From Actinomycetales bacterium (GTDB lineage: Bacteria > Actinomycetota > Actinomycetes > Nanopelagicales > Nanopelagicaceae): a DNA stretch of 43,165 nt. The notes beneath the pieces are model-generated. The model was not told the DNA's origin. It worked only from the letters and a program-made list of their open reading frames with translations, and did no database searches. Below, in pieces: positions 23,043 to 30,768 of the stretch. The stretch is from positions 1-43,165 of the forward strand of contig JAGWYO010000012.1 of NCBI GenBank assembly GCA_018969355.1, written 5' to 3'. Each line of letters begins with the position of its first letter. Position 1 is the stretch's first letter. A program made the translations under genes and the position numbers.

Positions 23043-23623
23043 TTCTTTGCCAGATATTCCATAGCAACGACAAGGTCATGTGGCGTATCAACATCAATCA
23101 TGGCCTTTTCAATCTCTGGGCTCATATGTATTTCATGGATAGTTAGGTGTGCAATTAAAGTGCGCATAGAGGCTCCATGAGGGTCTCCAATTGCGGATAG
23201 AGCGTTTTCTAAAGATTCGCGGCGATAGAGCCCAGCTAGTGGTTGTTTGTAACCCTGTGAATCAACATACATAATCGCATCATCGTGTGATGTCATTGCA
23301 CTTAACAAATGAATCATATGAGCACCTGCAAATGGCATATCGGTGGCTAGAACACCAACAATCTCACTCTCGCAGAATTCCAAAGCAGCAGCGATGCCCG
23401 CTACTGGGCCACCACCAACTGGATTTTCTTGGACACAACGATAAGAAGCACCATCAAATAATGGATCTGCTCCCACGATGATAATTTCAAATTCTTGAGG
23501 AATGCTTGTAAGAATGTGATGAATCAACACCTGGTGACCCAAAATCGCTTGGGATTTATCTGCCCCAAAGCGAGAGCTGGTGCCGCCACTTAAGACGATG
23601 ATGCTTCCGGCTTTGGATTTCAT
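23039..23623 (-). CDS. mobA: Molybdenum cofactor guanylyltransferase
   Basis: This 194-residue GTP-transferase converts Mo-molybdopterin to the MGD cofactor. N-terminal signature is VLSGGTSSRFGADKSQAIL; ENPVGGGPVAGIAAAL and GVLATDMPFAGAHMIHLL follow, with the metal-binding Asp. Bis-MGD is what FdsA needs, so this gene ties the cofactor operon to formate dehydrogenase. It is first in the mobA-moaA operon. A TATCCT hexamer 6 nt before ATG 23623 suggests a leaderless mRNA. Confidence 0.93.
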   Translation of the reverse strand: MKSKAGSIIVLSGGTSSRFGADKSQAILGHQVLIHHILTSIPQEFEIIIVGADPLFDGASYRCVQENPVGGGPVAGIAAALEFCESEIVGVLATDMPFAGAHMIHLLSAMTSHDDAIMYVDSQGYKQPLAGLYRRESLENALSAIGDPHGASMRTLIAHLTIHEIHMSPEIEKAMIDVDTPHDLVVAMEYLAKK

Positions 23624-23641
23624 TTGGCTAGGATACTGACT
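23624..23641. promoter_or_regulatory. Shared symmetric -10 element between mobA and a metallophosphoesterase
   Basis: The 18 bp between two divergent ATG codons hold TAGGATA (23629-23635). Read forward, TAGGAT (23629-23634) lies 7 nt before ATG 23642. Read in reverse, TATCCT (23635-23630) lies 6 nt before ATG 23623. One near-palindromic heptamer can thus act as the -10 box for both genes, each giving a leaderless transcript. Any -35 elements would lie inside the opposite coding regions. Confidence 0.6.
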
Positions 23642-25198
23642 ATGGCATTTGCGCGTGGTGAAGCAAACGAGTTGGGCTGGCGCAACCTTGTCAAGGTGCC
23701 ATCAGAGGCACATTGTGGGCATGCATTTCCCAGCACTAGCACTCCTGTTTTATTGCTTCACCATCTTTCCGACCTTCATGTCTGTGATGCGCAATCACCC
23801 ACTCGCCCTGAATATTTAGATCGCAATGCCGATCCGGATAGCCCCATTCGTGAACAAGTTGGAACCATTGGCACATACCGTGCACATTCCATGCTCTCTC
23901 CCCATGTTGTTGAATCTATGGTGCAGTCCCTCAACTCAATTACAAAGGGACCACTTTCAGGACATGAAATTGCAGGCGCAATTATTACCGGTGATACAAC
24001 AGATAATGCACAAAAAAACGAAGTCGACTGGTACTTGGCACTTCTAGATGGTTTAGAGATACGTCCTGATTCAGGAGATTTTTCTCATTACGAAGGTGTA
24101 ATTGATGATGAGGCCCAACACTATGACGTTCGGTATTGGCACCCACATGGAACACCGGTGGGCAAAGAAGATGATCTTCCCCGGGCAAAATATGGATTCC
24201 CCATTGTTGCTAATCTTTTAAACACTTGTCGCGCACCATTTAAGGCAACGGGATTAAATTTTCCTTGGTTTGCCGTTCACGGAAATCACGATGGACTTTT
24301 GCAAGGAACCGTTGCACCAACGGATGCTGTCAATAAGGAAATGGTCGGCGGTAAGCGGTATATAGGTTTGCCATCAACGACAAATCTCTTTGAGGTATTA
24401 ATGCAGTTTAGGGAAGTTGGCCCAGCTGGATATCCTCCCGCAGATGATGCCCCATTTATTGAAGTCGCTGCAGATGTGCAGCGACGAGCAATAGAGCGGG
24501 GCGAATATGCACAACTACACCTTGATTCTCCAGGGTTACCACGTGGTCATGGATTTACCGAAGAAAATGCCCGCACTAAGACGATGTATTACTCAACCTA
24601 TATTCAAGCCGTGAAATTAATTGTGATAGATAGTGTTAATCAATACGGTGGTTGGCAAGGCTCAATCGACGAAGAGCAGTTCCAATGGCTGGAAAAAGAA
24701 GTAGCTGAATCTGGTATACCCGTTGTTTTAGCCTCTCATCACCCTTTGAGCAAAATGTTTAATGACTTTGCACCAACTGGACGCCGTGTTTGTGTAGATG
24801 AAATTCGCCACATGTTACTGAAATATCCAAAAGTCATTGCCTGGCTTGCCGGGCATGAACACCGACACCATGTTGAGTGGATTGGCGATGTGGAAGAAGT
24901 TAATGGTTTCTGGCAGATAGAAACTGCATCTCATGCTGATTGGCCACAACAATCTCGCACAGTTGAAATAGTCACCGATGAATCTGGAGATTATTACTTG
25001 GGTTTAACTGTTATTGACCATGCTGCTGGAATTGACTATGGCGCTGCCATTACTCCCCTAGAAATTGCTGCACTCTCTCGAACAATTAGCGCAAATGTGT
25101 GGCAGAAGCGTCCTGAACTTGGTGCAAAGCATGGAATTGATTGGTGGTTAGGTAGAGCTACGGATCGAAATGTGGTCTTAAAGATTAATAAGCGCTAA
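23642..25198 (+). CDS. Large calcineurin-like metallophosphoesterase
   Basis: This is a 518-residue member of an actinobacterial metallophosphoesterase family. The dimetal motifs are in order: HHLSDLHVCDAQ (D-x-H), ITGDTTDN (GD), WFAVHGNHDGL (GNHD), VLASHHPL (H) and LAGHEHRHHVEW (GHxH). No signal peptide is visible, so it is probably cytoplasmic. I start at ATG 23642; the upstream TTG 23624 would overlap the promoter element. The substrate is unknown; a phosphoester or cyclic nucleotide is possible. Its stop overlaps that of the convergent MgtC-family gene by 4 bp. Confidence 0.85.
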   Translation: MAFARGEANELGWRNLVKVPSEAHCGHAFPSTSTPVLLLHHLSDLHVCDAQSPTRPEYLDRNADPDSPIREQVGTIGTYRAHSMLSPHVVESMVQSLNSITKGPLSGHEIAGAIITGDTTDNAQKNEVDWYLALLDGLEIRPDSGDFSHYEGVIDDEAQHYDVRYWHPHGTPVGKEDDLPRAKYGFPIVANLLNTCRAPFKATGLNFPWFAVHGNHDGLLQGTVAPTDAVNKEMVGGKRYIGLPSTTNLFEVLMQFREVGPAGYPPADDAPFIEVAADVQRRAIERGEYAQLHLDSPGLPRGHGFTEENARTKTMYYSTYIQAVKLIVIDSVNQYGGWQGSIDEEQFQWLEKEVAESGIPVVLASHHPLSKMFNDFAPTGRRVCVDEIRHMLLKYPKVIAWLAGHEHRHHVEWIGDVEEVNGFWQIETASHADWPQQSRTVEIVTDESGDYYLGLTVIDHAAGIDYGAAITPLEIAALSRTISANVWQKRPELGAKHGIDWWLGRATDRNVVLKINKR

Positions 25199-25656
25199 TC
25201 GTGGCGGTTTGTTGTTTTCTCAATCACCTGAGTTGATCGCAAAATAATTAAGATAATGAGAGTCAAACCCGCACCTGCCATTTGAAATCCAAGTCCAACT
25301 GCAACACCCACTGCTGCTGTTGCAAACACAGTTGCAGCAGTAGTGACTCCGCCAATTCCCGATGATCCGGCGCGAGTATTTGTAAAAATAAGTCCAGCCC
25401 CCAGGAAGCCGATACCTGTTATTACTGCATGCATAGCACGTGTTGGGTCACCATATTGAGCTGCAATATCTATAACAGCTCCTATTGCCACAATGACAGC
25501 TGCTGATGCACACACCAGGGCCATAGTTCTGGGCCCTGCAGATTTACCAGCTCGATCGCGCTCCCAACCAATAAGTGAGCCAAGCACCGCGGCGATGACT
25601 GCATCGATAACTACCCCGGCTTGCTGCCATAAATCAACTGAATTGAGATCAATCAT
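25195..25656 (-). CDS. MgtC/SapB family membrane protein
   Basis: This hydrophobic protein of 153 residues has four or five membrane segments. The MgtC signature GSLIGWERDRAGKSAGPRTMALVC near residues 27-50 is clear, as are GIGFLGAGLIF and GVTTAATVFATAAVGVAVGLG. MgtC proteins affect magnesium or membrane-potential homeostasis, but many members are uncharacterised. I choose ATG 25656, which has TAACCT (25669-25664) 7 nt before it; the longer form from ATG 25677 would include that hexamer. It is divergent from the virulence-factor gene at 25718, with 61 bp between. Confidence 0.87.
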   Translation of the reverse strand: MIDLNSVDLWQQAGVVIDAVIAAVLGSLIGWERDRAGKSAGPRTMALVCASAAVIVAIGAVIDIAAQYGDPTRAMHAVITGIGFLGAGLIFTNTRAGSSGIGGVTTAATVFATAAVGVAVGLGFQMAGAGLTLIILIILRSTQVIEKTTNRHD

Positions 25657-25663
25657 GCGTTCA

Positions 25664-25711
25664 AGGTTACTGCACATACGAGGTAAAGCCTAGGAAGTCA
25701 GAGTATAGAAT
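25664..25711. promoter_or_regulatory. Divergent leaderless promoters, MgtC-family gene / virulence-factor-family gene
   Basis: On the plus strand TAGAAT (25706-25711) is 6 nt before ATG 25718. On the minus strand TAACCT (25669-25664) is 7 nt before ATG 25656. No convincing ribosome-binding site is seen for either gene. No clear -35 boxes are evident. The elements are separate, unlike those at 19.26 and 23.63 kb. Confidence 0.5.
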
Positions 25712-25717
25712 TGCCAC

Positions 25718-26014
25718 ATGAGTGAATACCAAATCATGCGCTGGCGAGAAATTCCATCCATGGTTGTTGCCCGCTCTGGAGAAACAACAATCAAAATCAT
25801 GTTGGCTTCTCGTTTCCAAGAAGCTATCGATGAGGCAGCGATGCGCCTAGGTGAGATTGATGCAGATGCATATACCGCGGGCTGGAATAGAGATCCTTGG
25901 GTTGCAACAGATGGAACACCTGACGGTGTTGCTGCACGAATAGTTGAAGGCCTTGAAAAAGAATTCAGTGAAGAGAAAATCTCTGCGCTATTAGATTCCT
26001 TAGGAGAGAAATAA
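25718..26014 (+). CDS. Virulence-factor family small protein (PF13769-like), linked to C1 methyl transfer
   Basis: This 98-residue soluble protein begins MSEYQIMRWREIPSMVVARSGETTIKIML and later has DAYTAGWNRDPW, matching a small conserved family labelled virulence factor. The name is historical and no role in virulence is implied. From memory, homologues often sit beside homocysteine methyltransferase, MetF and corrinoid genes in marine bacteria. Here its TAA overlaps the start of the homocysteine methyltransferase (TAATG), so the pair is an operon. A folate- or methyl-transfer-related role is inferred from context only. Confidence 0.78.
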   Translation: MSEYQIMRWREIPSMVVARSGETTIKIMLASRFQEAIDEAAMRLGEIDADAYTAGWNRDPWVATDGTPDGVAARIVEGLEKEFSEEKISALLDSLGEK

Positions 26015-26892
26015 TGTCTGCGATTTATGATGCGTTAGAAAAGGCAACCCTGGTTTCTGATGGAGCGATGGGAACTATGTTACAAGAGCGTGGCCTTACT
26101 GATGGCGGTGCCCCCGAACTATGGAATGTTGAAAAGCCAGAGGTAATCGAATCTGTTTTGGAAGCCTATGCTGCAGCTGGTGCTAATTTCATTACTACTA
26201 ATACATTTGGTGGAACTGCTGGCCGTCTTGCCATGCACGGACTTGAAGATCGACTCGCTGAGCTCAATAAAGCAGGAGCGGCAATTGCACGCAAGGTTGC
26301 TGATCGCCATCCTGGGTGTTTTGTTATGGGAGATATCGGGCCATCGGGTGAATTAATGGAGCCTATGGGAACTCTTACACTTGAATCAGGTAAGGCTTTA
26401 TTTGCAGCACAAATCAGCGCACTAGTTGCAGGTGGCGTGGATGCAATTCTTATAGAAACTATGTCAGATCTTAGCGAAGTTGAAGCAGCAGTTTCTGCAG
26501 CCCAGGAAGTTGCACCTGGCATGCCAATAATTGTGACGATGAGTTTTGATACAAATCTTCGAACAATGATGGGCGTAAAGCCAGCAATGGCTATCAAACA
26601 TTTAGCTGCGCTAGGCGTGCGTATCGTTGGAGCTAACTGCGGCCGTGGAACCGATGAAATGTCACAAATAGCTAAGGAGTTAGTAGAAGCCCGCCCTGAT
26701 GGTGTTTTTGTTATTACACAATCAAATGCCGGACTTCCAAAACTTCAAGGTGATGTCTTTATTTATGATGGCACGCCAGAAGAAATGGCACGGTATGCCA
26801 AGGAGATGAAGGATCTTGGCGTCAATATTGTTGGCTCTTGCTGTGGTTCATCCCCAGCTCATACCAAGTCAATTTCATCTGCAATTGTTTAA
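26014..26892 (+). CDS. Homocysteine S-methyltransferase domain protein
   Basis: This 292-residue TIM-barrel protein would methylate homocysteine to methionine with zinc. N-terminal LVSDGAMGTMLQERGL, then ITTNTFGGTAGRLAMHGL, ILIETMSDLSEVEAAV, and the zinc ligands Cys209 (GANCGRG) and Cys276-Cys277 (GSCCGSSP) are all present. The length is that of the isolated MetH homocysteine domain; there is no folate or B12 domain. GGAGA precedes ATG 26014. The methyl donor could be the corrinoid protein encoded at 1617 (a split methionine synthase) or a betaine-type donor as in BHMT. It is followed immediately by a phosphodiesterase gene (TAA-ATG). Confidence 0.9.
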   Translation: MSAIYDALEKATLVSDGAMGTMLQERGLTDGGAPELWNVEKPEVIESVLEAYAAAGANFITTNTFGGTAGRLAMHGLEDRLAELNKAGAAIARKVADRHPGCFVMGDIGPSGELMEPMGTLTLESGKALFAAQISALVAGGVDAILIETMSDLSEVEAAVSAAQEVAPGMPIIVTMSFDTNLRTMMGVKPAMAIKHLAALGVRIVGANCGRGTDEMSQIAKELVEARPDGVFVITQSNAGLPKLQGDVFIYDGTPEEMARYAKEMKDLGVNIVGSCCGSSPAHTKSISSAIV

Positions 26893-27690
26893 ATGAAAAG
26901 TAAAATCCTTCTCATTGGTATTGATGGACTGAATTTAGATACCGGCCTTGAAAACGCTCCCACATTGGTGGCGTTAAAAGAAAAAGGATTTTTCACACCA
27001 ATAACAATTGAGCCTCCAACCTGGTCTGGGCCTAGTTGGTCAACGATTCTCACTGGCGCAAAACACTCACAGCATGGAGTATTTGATAACTCTTTCACTG
27101 GGCACAAACTTCTTCACCATCCAGATCTTTTATCTCGTGCCTATTATCAAGATCAAAGCACGACAACATTTGCTGCAGCAGGGTGGCCACCATTGGTTGA
27201 TCCCATAGGTCATGGACCGATAATTCACGAACGACGTGAACAAGCAAAAGCTCTGCGCCATCGTGTATTAGTTAGAGATGGTGAAACATATGGATATACC
27301 CACGTAGATGCTGAGATTGCTGCAGCAGCTCAGTATGCGATTTCCCACCATGGACCTGATGTTTCCTTTGTTTACTTTTGTGGTGTTGATGAAGCTGGTC
27401 ATGCTTTTGGCTCAATTGGCGATGAATATAGGGGCGCAATTGCGCGAATTGATGCTTACTTGGATAATTTACTTCAAGCAGTACAGGCCCGAGCTAGTCA
27501 AGAAGAACCATGGTTAATTGTTGTGACGACAGATCATGGCCATATTGATGAAGGCGGACATGGCGGAGATAGTGCTAAAGAACGTGCCTCATTTGTTGTC
27601 GCCCATGGTGTTGGTCGAAAAAACCCACTGTGGCCCCAATCTTTTGAGCCACACCAATTAGTTGATTTACTTTTAGCAGAAAGGGCGTAG
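26893..27690 (+). CDS. Alkaline-phosphatase-superfamily phosphodiesterase (type I NPP-like)
   Basis: This 265-residue hydrolase resembles the nucleotide pyrophosphatase/phosphodiesterase branch. Metal and nucleophile residues are visible in IGIDGLNLD, PTWSGPSWSTILTGAKHSQHG (the nucleophile probably a Ser/Thr here), GVDEAGHAFG and TTDHGHIDEGGHGGDS. It is shorter than exported NPPs and lacks a signal peptide, so it is probably cytoplasmic. ATG follows directly on the stop of the homocysteine methyltransferase, implying cotranslation. The substrate cannot be told. Confidence 0.85.
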   Translation: MKSKILLIGIDGLNLDTGLENAPTLVALKEKGFFTPITIEPPTWSGPSWSTILTGAKHSQHGVFDNSFTGHKLLHHPDLLSRAYYQDQSTTTFAAAGWPPLVDPIGHGPIIHERREQAKALRHRVLVRDGETYGYTHVDAEIAAAAQYAISHHGPDVSFVYFCGVDEAGHAFGSIGDEYRGAIARIDAYLDNLLQAVQARASQEEPWLIVVTTDHGHIDEGGHGGDSAKERASFVVAHGVGRKNPLWPQSFEPHQLVDLLLAERA

Positions 27691-27694
27691 TTGC

Positions 27695-28603
27695 ATGAAT
27701 TTTAATAAAGTCATTCTCTACTACGGCTTTGCACCTATCGCCGATCCAGAGGCAGTAAAGCTGTGGCAGAAAACTTTGTGTGAATCCCTCAATATCAAGG
27801 GGCGCATTCTTATTTCTCCCCATGGAATTAATGGCACTCTTGGTGGACATATGAATGATGTAAAGAAATACATCAAAGCCACCCGACAATATCCAGGCTT
27901 TAAGAAGATTGATTTCAAATGGTCTGAAGGTACGGGCAGTGATTTTCCAAGGCTCAAGATAAAAGTCAAAGATGAGCTGGTCGCCTTTGGTAATCCTGGT
28001 GAGATCAAAGTCGATGAAAATGGTGTCATTGGTGGTGGAGTACATCTGCGTCCTGAAGAAGTCAATAAACTAGTTGAAGAGCGCGGGGATGAGGTAGTTT
28101 TCTTTGATGGCCGTAATGCTTTCGAAGCCAAGGTGGGAAAGTTTAAAGATGCCATCGTGCCAGATGTGACCACATCTCATGATTTTGTGAAAGAGATTGA
28201 AAGCGGTAAGTACGACCACATGAAGGAAAAGCCAGTCGTTACGTACTGCACAGGTGGAATCCGCTGTGAAATTCTTTCAGTGGTGATGAAAAACCGTGGA
28301 TTTAAAGAGGTCTATCAAATTAAGGGCGGAATCGTTCGCTATGGGAATGCTTTTGGTGATGATGGTCTCTGGGAAGGTTCTCTCTACACTTTTGATGATC
28401 GTCTCACTATTGATTTCAGCGACCACACTAAGTTGATTGGCACATGCGCCCACTGTGGTGGTGCAACAAAGGAGTTTAGAAACTGCCAAAAGCCACAGTG
28501 CCATCAACTCGTATTGCTCTGTGATCCATGTTATGACAAGCATTTAGATATGCCGTGTAAACATGATCGTGAAATTAAGCGCAACCGCGATCTAGTCGGT
28601 TAG
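27695..28603 (+). CDS. trhO: tRNA uridine hydroxylase / rhodanese-family protein
   Basis: This 302-residue protein resembles TrhO (YceA), which makes 5-hydroxyuridine in tRNA wobble positions with oxygen. It has an N-terminal acylphosphatase-like part (about 1-95), a rhodanese domain with active-site loop YCTGGIRCE near residue 185, and a C-terminal Cys-rich tail (CAHCGG, CQKPQCHQLVLLCDPCYDKH). AAAGGG lies about 9 nt before ATG 27695. Use of molecular oxygen fits an aerobic host. Confidence 0.93.
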   Translation: MNFNKVILYYGFAPIADPEAVKLWQKTLCESLNIKGRILISPHGINGTLGGHMNDVKKYIKATRQYPGFKKIDFKWSEGTGSDFPRLKIKVKDELVAFGNPGEIKVDENGVIGGGVHLRPEEVNKLVEERGDEVVFFDGRNAFEAKVGKFKDAIVPDVTTSHDFVKEIESGKYDHMKEKPVVTYCTGGIRCEILSVVMKNRGFKEVYQIKGGIVRYGNAFGDDGLWEGSLYTFDDRLTIDFSDHTKLIGTCAHCGGATKEFRNCQKPQCHQLVLLCDPCYDKHLDMPCKHDREIKRNRDLVG

Positions 28604-28606
28604 ATC

Positions 28607-29704
28607 GTGATTATTCAAGCCCATTCGGCAGTAGTTGCTGGAGCCCTAGTTGGCGATACGTGGGTTGAAGTATCTGACAATCTGATTCGCTCGGTTAATC
28701 AGGGTATGCACTCATCCCCTGATCAGATCATTGACGGAACATTAATCCCTGGCTTTATTGACATCCACTGCCATGGTGGTGGTGGAAAATACTTCTCCGC
28801 TCTTTCCGTTGGTGAAATTCACTCTGTTATCCAAACTCACCGGGGACATGGCACAACATCACTATTGGCATCATTAGTGAGTGAACCAATTCAAACTCTT
28901 AAAGAGCAGATTGTGCGCCTCAAACCACTGTATAAGAGCGGACAGATTGTTGGCATTCACCTAGAGGGTCCCTATCTTTCACACGCTAGATGCGGGGCTC
29001 ATGATCCTAAAGTACTAGTAACTCCTGATCTAGCAGAAATAAAAGAGCTACTTGAGTTGGCTGATGGTGCAATAAAGATGATCACCATTGCTCCGGAGCT
29101 ACCAGGTGCTATTGAGGCAATTAAATATCTATCTGCTTCCGGAATAACTGTTGCAATTGGTCATAGCGATGGTGGATTTATTGATGCTGCCGCAGGCACA
29201 AATGCCGGTGCCAGTGTTGTTACACACTTTATGAATGGAATGGATAAATCCTTAACCGAAGGCTCATTTGCTTCATTTGTTGTTGCTGATGAGAGATTAT
29301 CGGTGGAGCTCATTATTGATGGTCATCACATCCCAATTGCCACAGCCCGTGAAATCTACACAGCCCTTGGTTCACGCATCATATTTATAACTGATGCAAT
29401 GGCAGCGGCTGGTTCTATCGATGGCACATACTCAATTGGAAAACTACCTGTAGTTGTTAAAGAAGGTGTGGCCAGACTCGAAAGCAATGGCGCTCTTGCC
29501 GGAAGCACGTTAACCATGGATACAGTCTTCATTAATGCTGTTAATTCTCTAGGTTTATCAGTCAAAGAAGCAGTAGCTGCGACATCCACACGGGCTGCCA
29601 AGCGATTAGGGTTTAAAGATCGCGGCGAGATTGCAGTTGGTATGCGTGCAGATTTACTGAGCTATAACTCAAGCAACAGCAGCATTACTTTAATTAGTGA
29701 GTAA
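28607..29704 (+). CDS. nagA: N-acetylglucosamine-6-phosphate deacetylase
   Basis: This 365-residue amidohydrolase removes acetate from GlcNAc-6-phosphate. Typical segments are GFIDIHCHGGGG (metal-binding H-x-H), GIHLEGPYLSHARCGAHDPK (catalytic Glu), VTHFMNGMD and FITDAMAAAGSIDGTYSIG (catalytic Asp). I take the GTG at 28607, three bases after the trhO stop. The 3' end overlaps the convergent SIS-domain gene by 11 bp. With that gene and the kinase at 30769 it forms an amino-sugar catabolism group. Confidence 0.93.
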   Translation: MIIQAHSAVVAGALVGDTWVEVSDNLIRSVNQGMHSSPDQIIDGTLIPGFIDIHCHGGGGKYFSALSVGEIHSVIQTHRGHGTTSLLASLVSEPIQTLKEQIVRLKPLYKSGQIVGIHLEGPYLSHARCGAHDPKVLVTPDLAEIKELLELADGAIKMITIAPELPGAIEAIKYLSASGITVAIGHSDGGFIDAAAGTNAGASVVTHFMNGMDKSLTEGSFASFVVADERLSVELIIDGHHIPIATAREIYTALGSRIIFITDAMAAAGSIDGTYSIGKLPVVVKEGVARLESNGALAGSTLTMDTVFINAVNSLGLSVKEAVAATSTRAAKRLGFKDRGEIAVGMRADLLSYNSSNSSITLISE

Positions 29705-30728
29705 GGGTCACCTTAGATAAACCTTCTGGTGCATCTGGATCAAAGCCAGAAGCAACAGCAAATTCCAAAGCAAAGCGTTGCAAAACCATGGCATCAACTA
29801 GCGTTGAGGTAATTTCATCATCACAGTTCGAACCAGCCAAAATAATGTCACTTCCAGTTGGGGTTCCGCCATTTCCAATCCAGAAAATGCGTGGAGAAGT
29901 CTTTCGAATCTTTGTTGTTGCTTCAACGATTGATTCGGCAGGCATATGTTTTGGGGCAACGATAAAAACTTGAGTATCAGCCGTAAGCGCTGAAATTGGA
30001 CCATGGAGATAATCAGCAGTTGAAAGACCTTGAACTGAGATTTTGCAAGTCTCTTGAATCTTCAGCGCTGCTTCCCGGGCATTGGGATAGGCAAAGCCGC
30101 GACCTAAAATCACAATTTCATGGGCTCGAGTTGTATTCACAACTGCCTTTGCCACAAGATCAGAGTCAGATGCAATGCGTTTTGCCTCTTCAACAATCTT
30201 TACTCCATGTACTTCTTTGCTAGTCCAAGCACATACAAGGAGGTAGGAAACGAGAAGCTGCGCGTTATAAGACTTAGTTGCTGCCACGGCAAGCTCTGGA
30301 CCGGCCATTAGAGAAAAATGATTGTGCGCGATCTTGGCAAGTGGTGATGAGTCATCGTTAGTCATGGAAATGATGTAGGCGCTAGCTTCACGCGCAGCAG
30401 TTGCAAAATGAACTAGATCAGGAGATTGCCCACTCTGGCTAATAGCAATGACAAGAGTGTTCTTATATTTGAGTTCTGATTTATAGACAGTGACGGAGGA
30501 AGGTGAAGTTAAACCAACAGGTAAGCCAATCTGAGTCTCAATTAAGTACTTCAAATAATGTGCTGCATTATCAGAAGTTCCTCTAGCTAGGATTAAAACA
30601 GATTGAATCTTTTGCTCAGTCAGTACATCTTTAACTGAATTGAAAGCGTTGGGATTATTCAGAATTGCTGAAAAGACTTGTGGAGTCTGCGCAATCTCCG
30701 ATGACATAATCGCGCCTAGTTGCTTCAT
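29694..30728 (-). CDS. SIS-domain sugar isomerase (GlmS-like / glucosamine-6-phosphate deaminase candidate)
   Basis: This 344-residue protein has two SIS domains (ILARGTSDNAAHYLKYLIE, AISQSGQSPDLVHFATAAREA; then VILGRGFAYPNAREAALKIQETC) like the isomerase half of GlmS but without the glutamine amidotransferase domain. No classical NagB is nearby, so it may deaminate glucosamine-6-phosphate. I start at ATG 30728 (GGAAG 8 nt upstream) because longer forms run into the divergent kinase gene. The C-terminal PEGLSKVTLTH matches the family ending. Confidence 0.87.
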   Translation of the reverse strand: MKQLGAIMSSEIAQTPQVFSAILNNPNAFNSVKDVLTEQKIQSVLILARGTSDNAAHYLKYLIETQIGLPVGLTSPSSVTVYKSELKYKNTLVIAISQSGQSPDLVHFATAAREASAYIISMTNDDSSPLAKIAHNHFSLMAGPELAVAATKSYNAQLLVSYLLVCAWTSKEVHGVKIVEEAKRIASDSDLVAKAVVNTTRAHEIVILGRGFAYPNAREAALKIQETCKISVQGLSTADYLHGPISALTADTQVFIVAPKHMPAESIVEATTKIRKTSPRIFWIGNGGTPTGSDIILAGSNCDDEITSTLVDAMVLQRFALEFAVASGFDPDAPEGLSKVTLTH

Positions 30729-30755
30729 AGGGTTATCTTCCCATACCTCTTCCAC

Positions 30756-30761
30756 TATTAT
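30756..30761 (+). promoter_or_regulatory. Leaderless -10 before the N-acetylglucosamine kinase-like gene
   Basis: TATTAT lies 7 nt before ATG 30769, inside the 40-bp gap to the divergent SIS-domain gene. No ribosome-binding site is seen. The opposite gene instead has a GGAAG site, so the two transcripts appear to differ in initiation mode. Confidence 0.45.
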
Positions 30762-30768
30762 TGAATCC

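Noticed and set aside
27721-28173. 150-codon minus-strand open frame
   Set aside because: It lies fully antisense to trhO, whose motifs and length are convincing.
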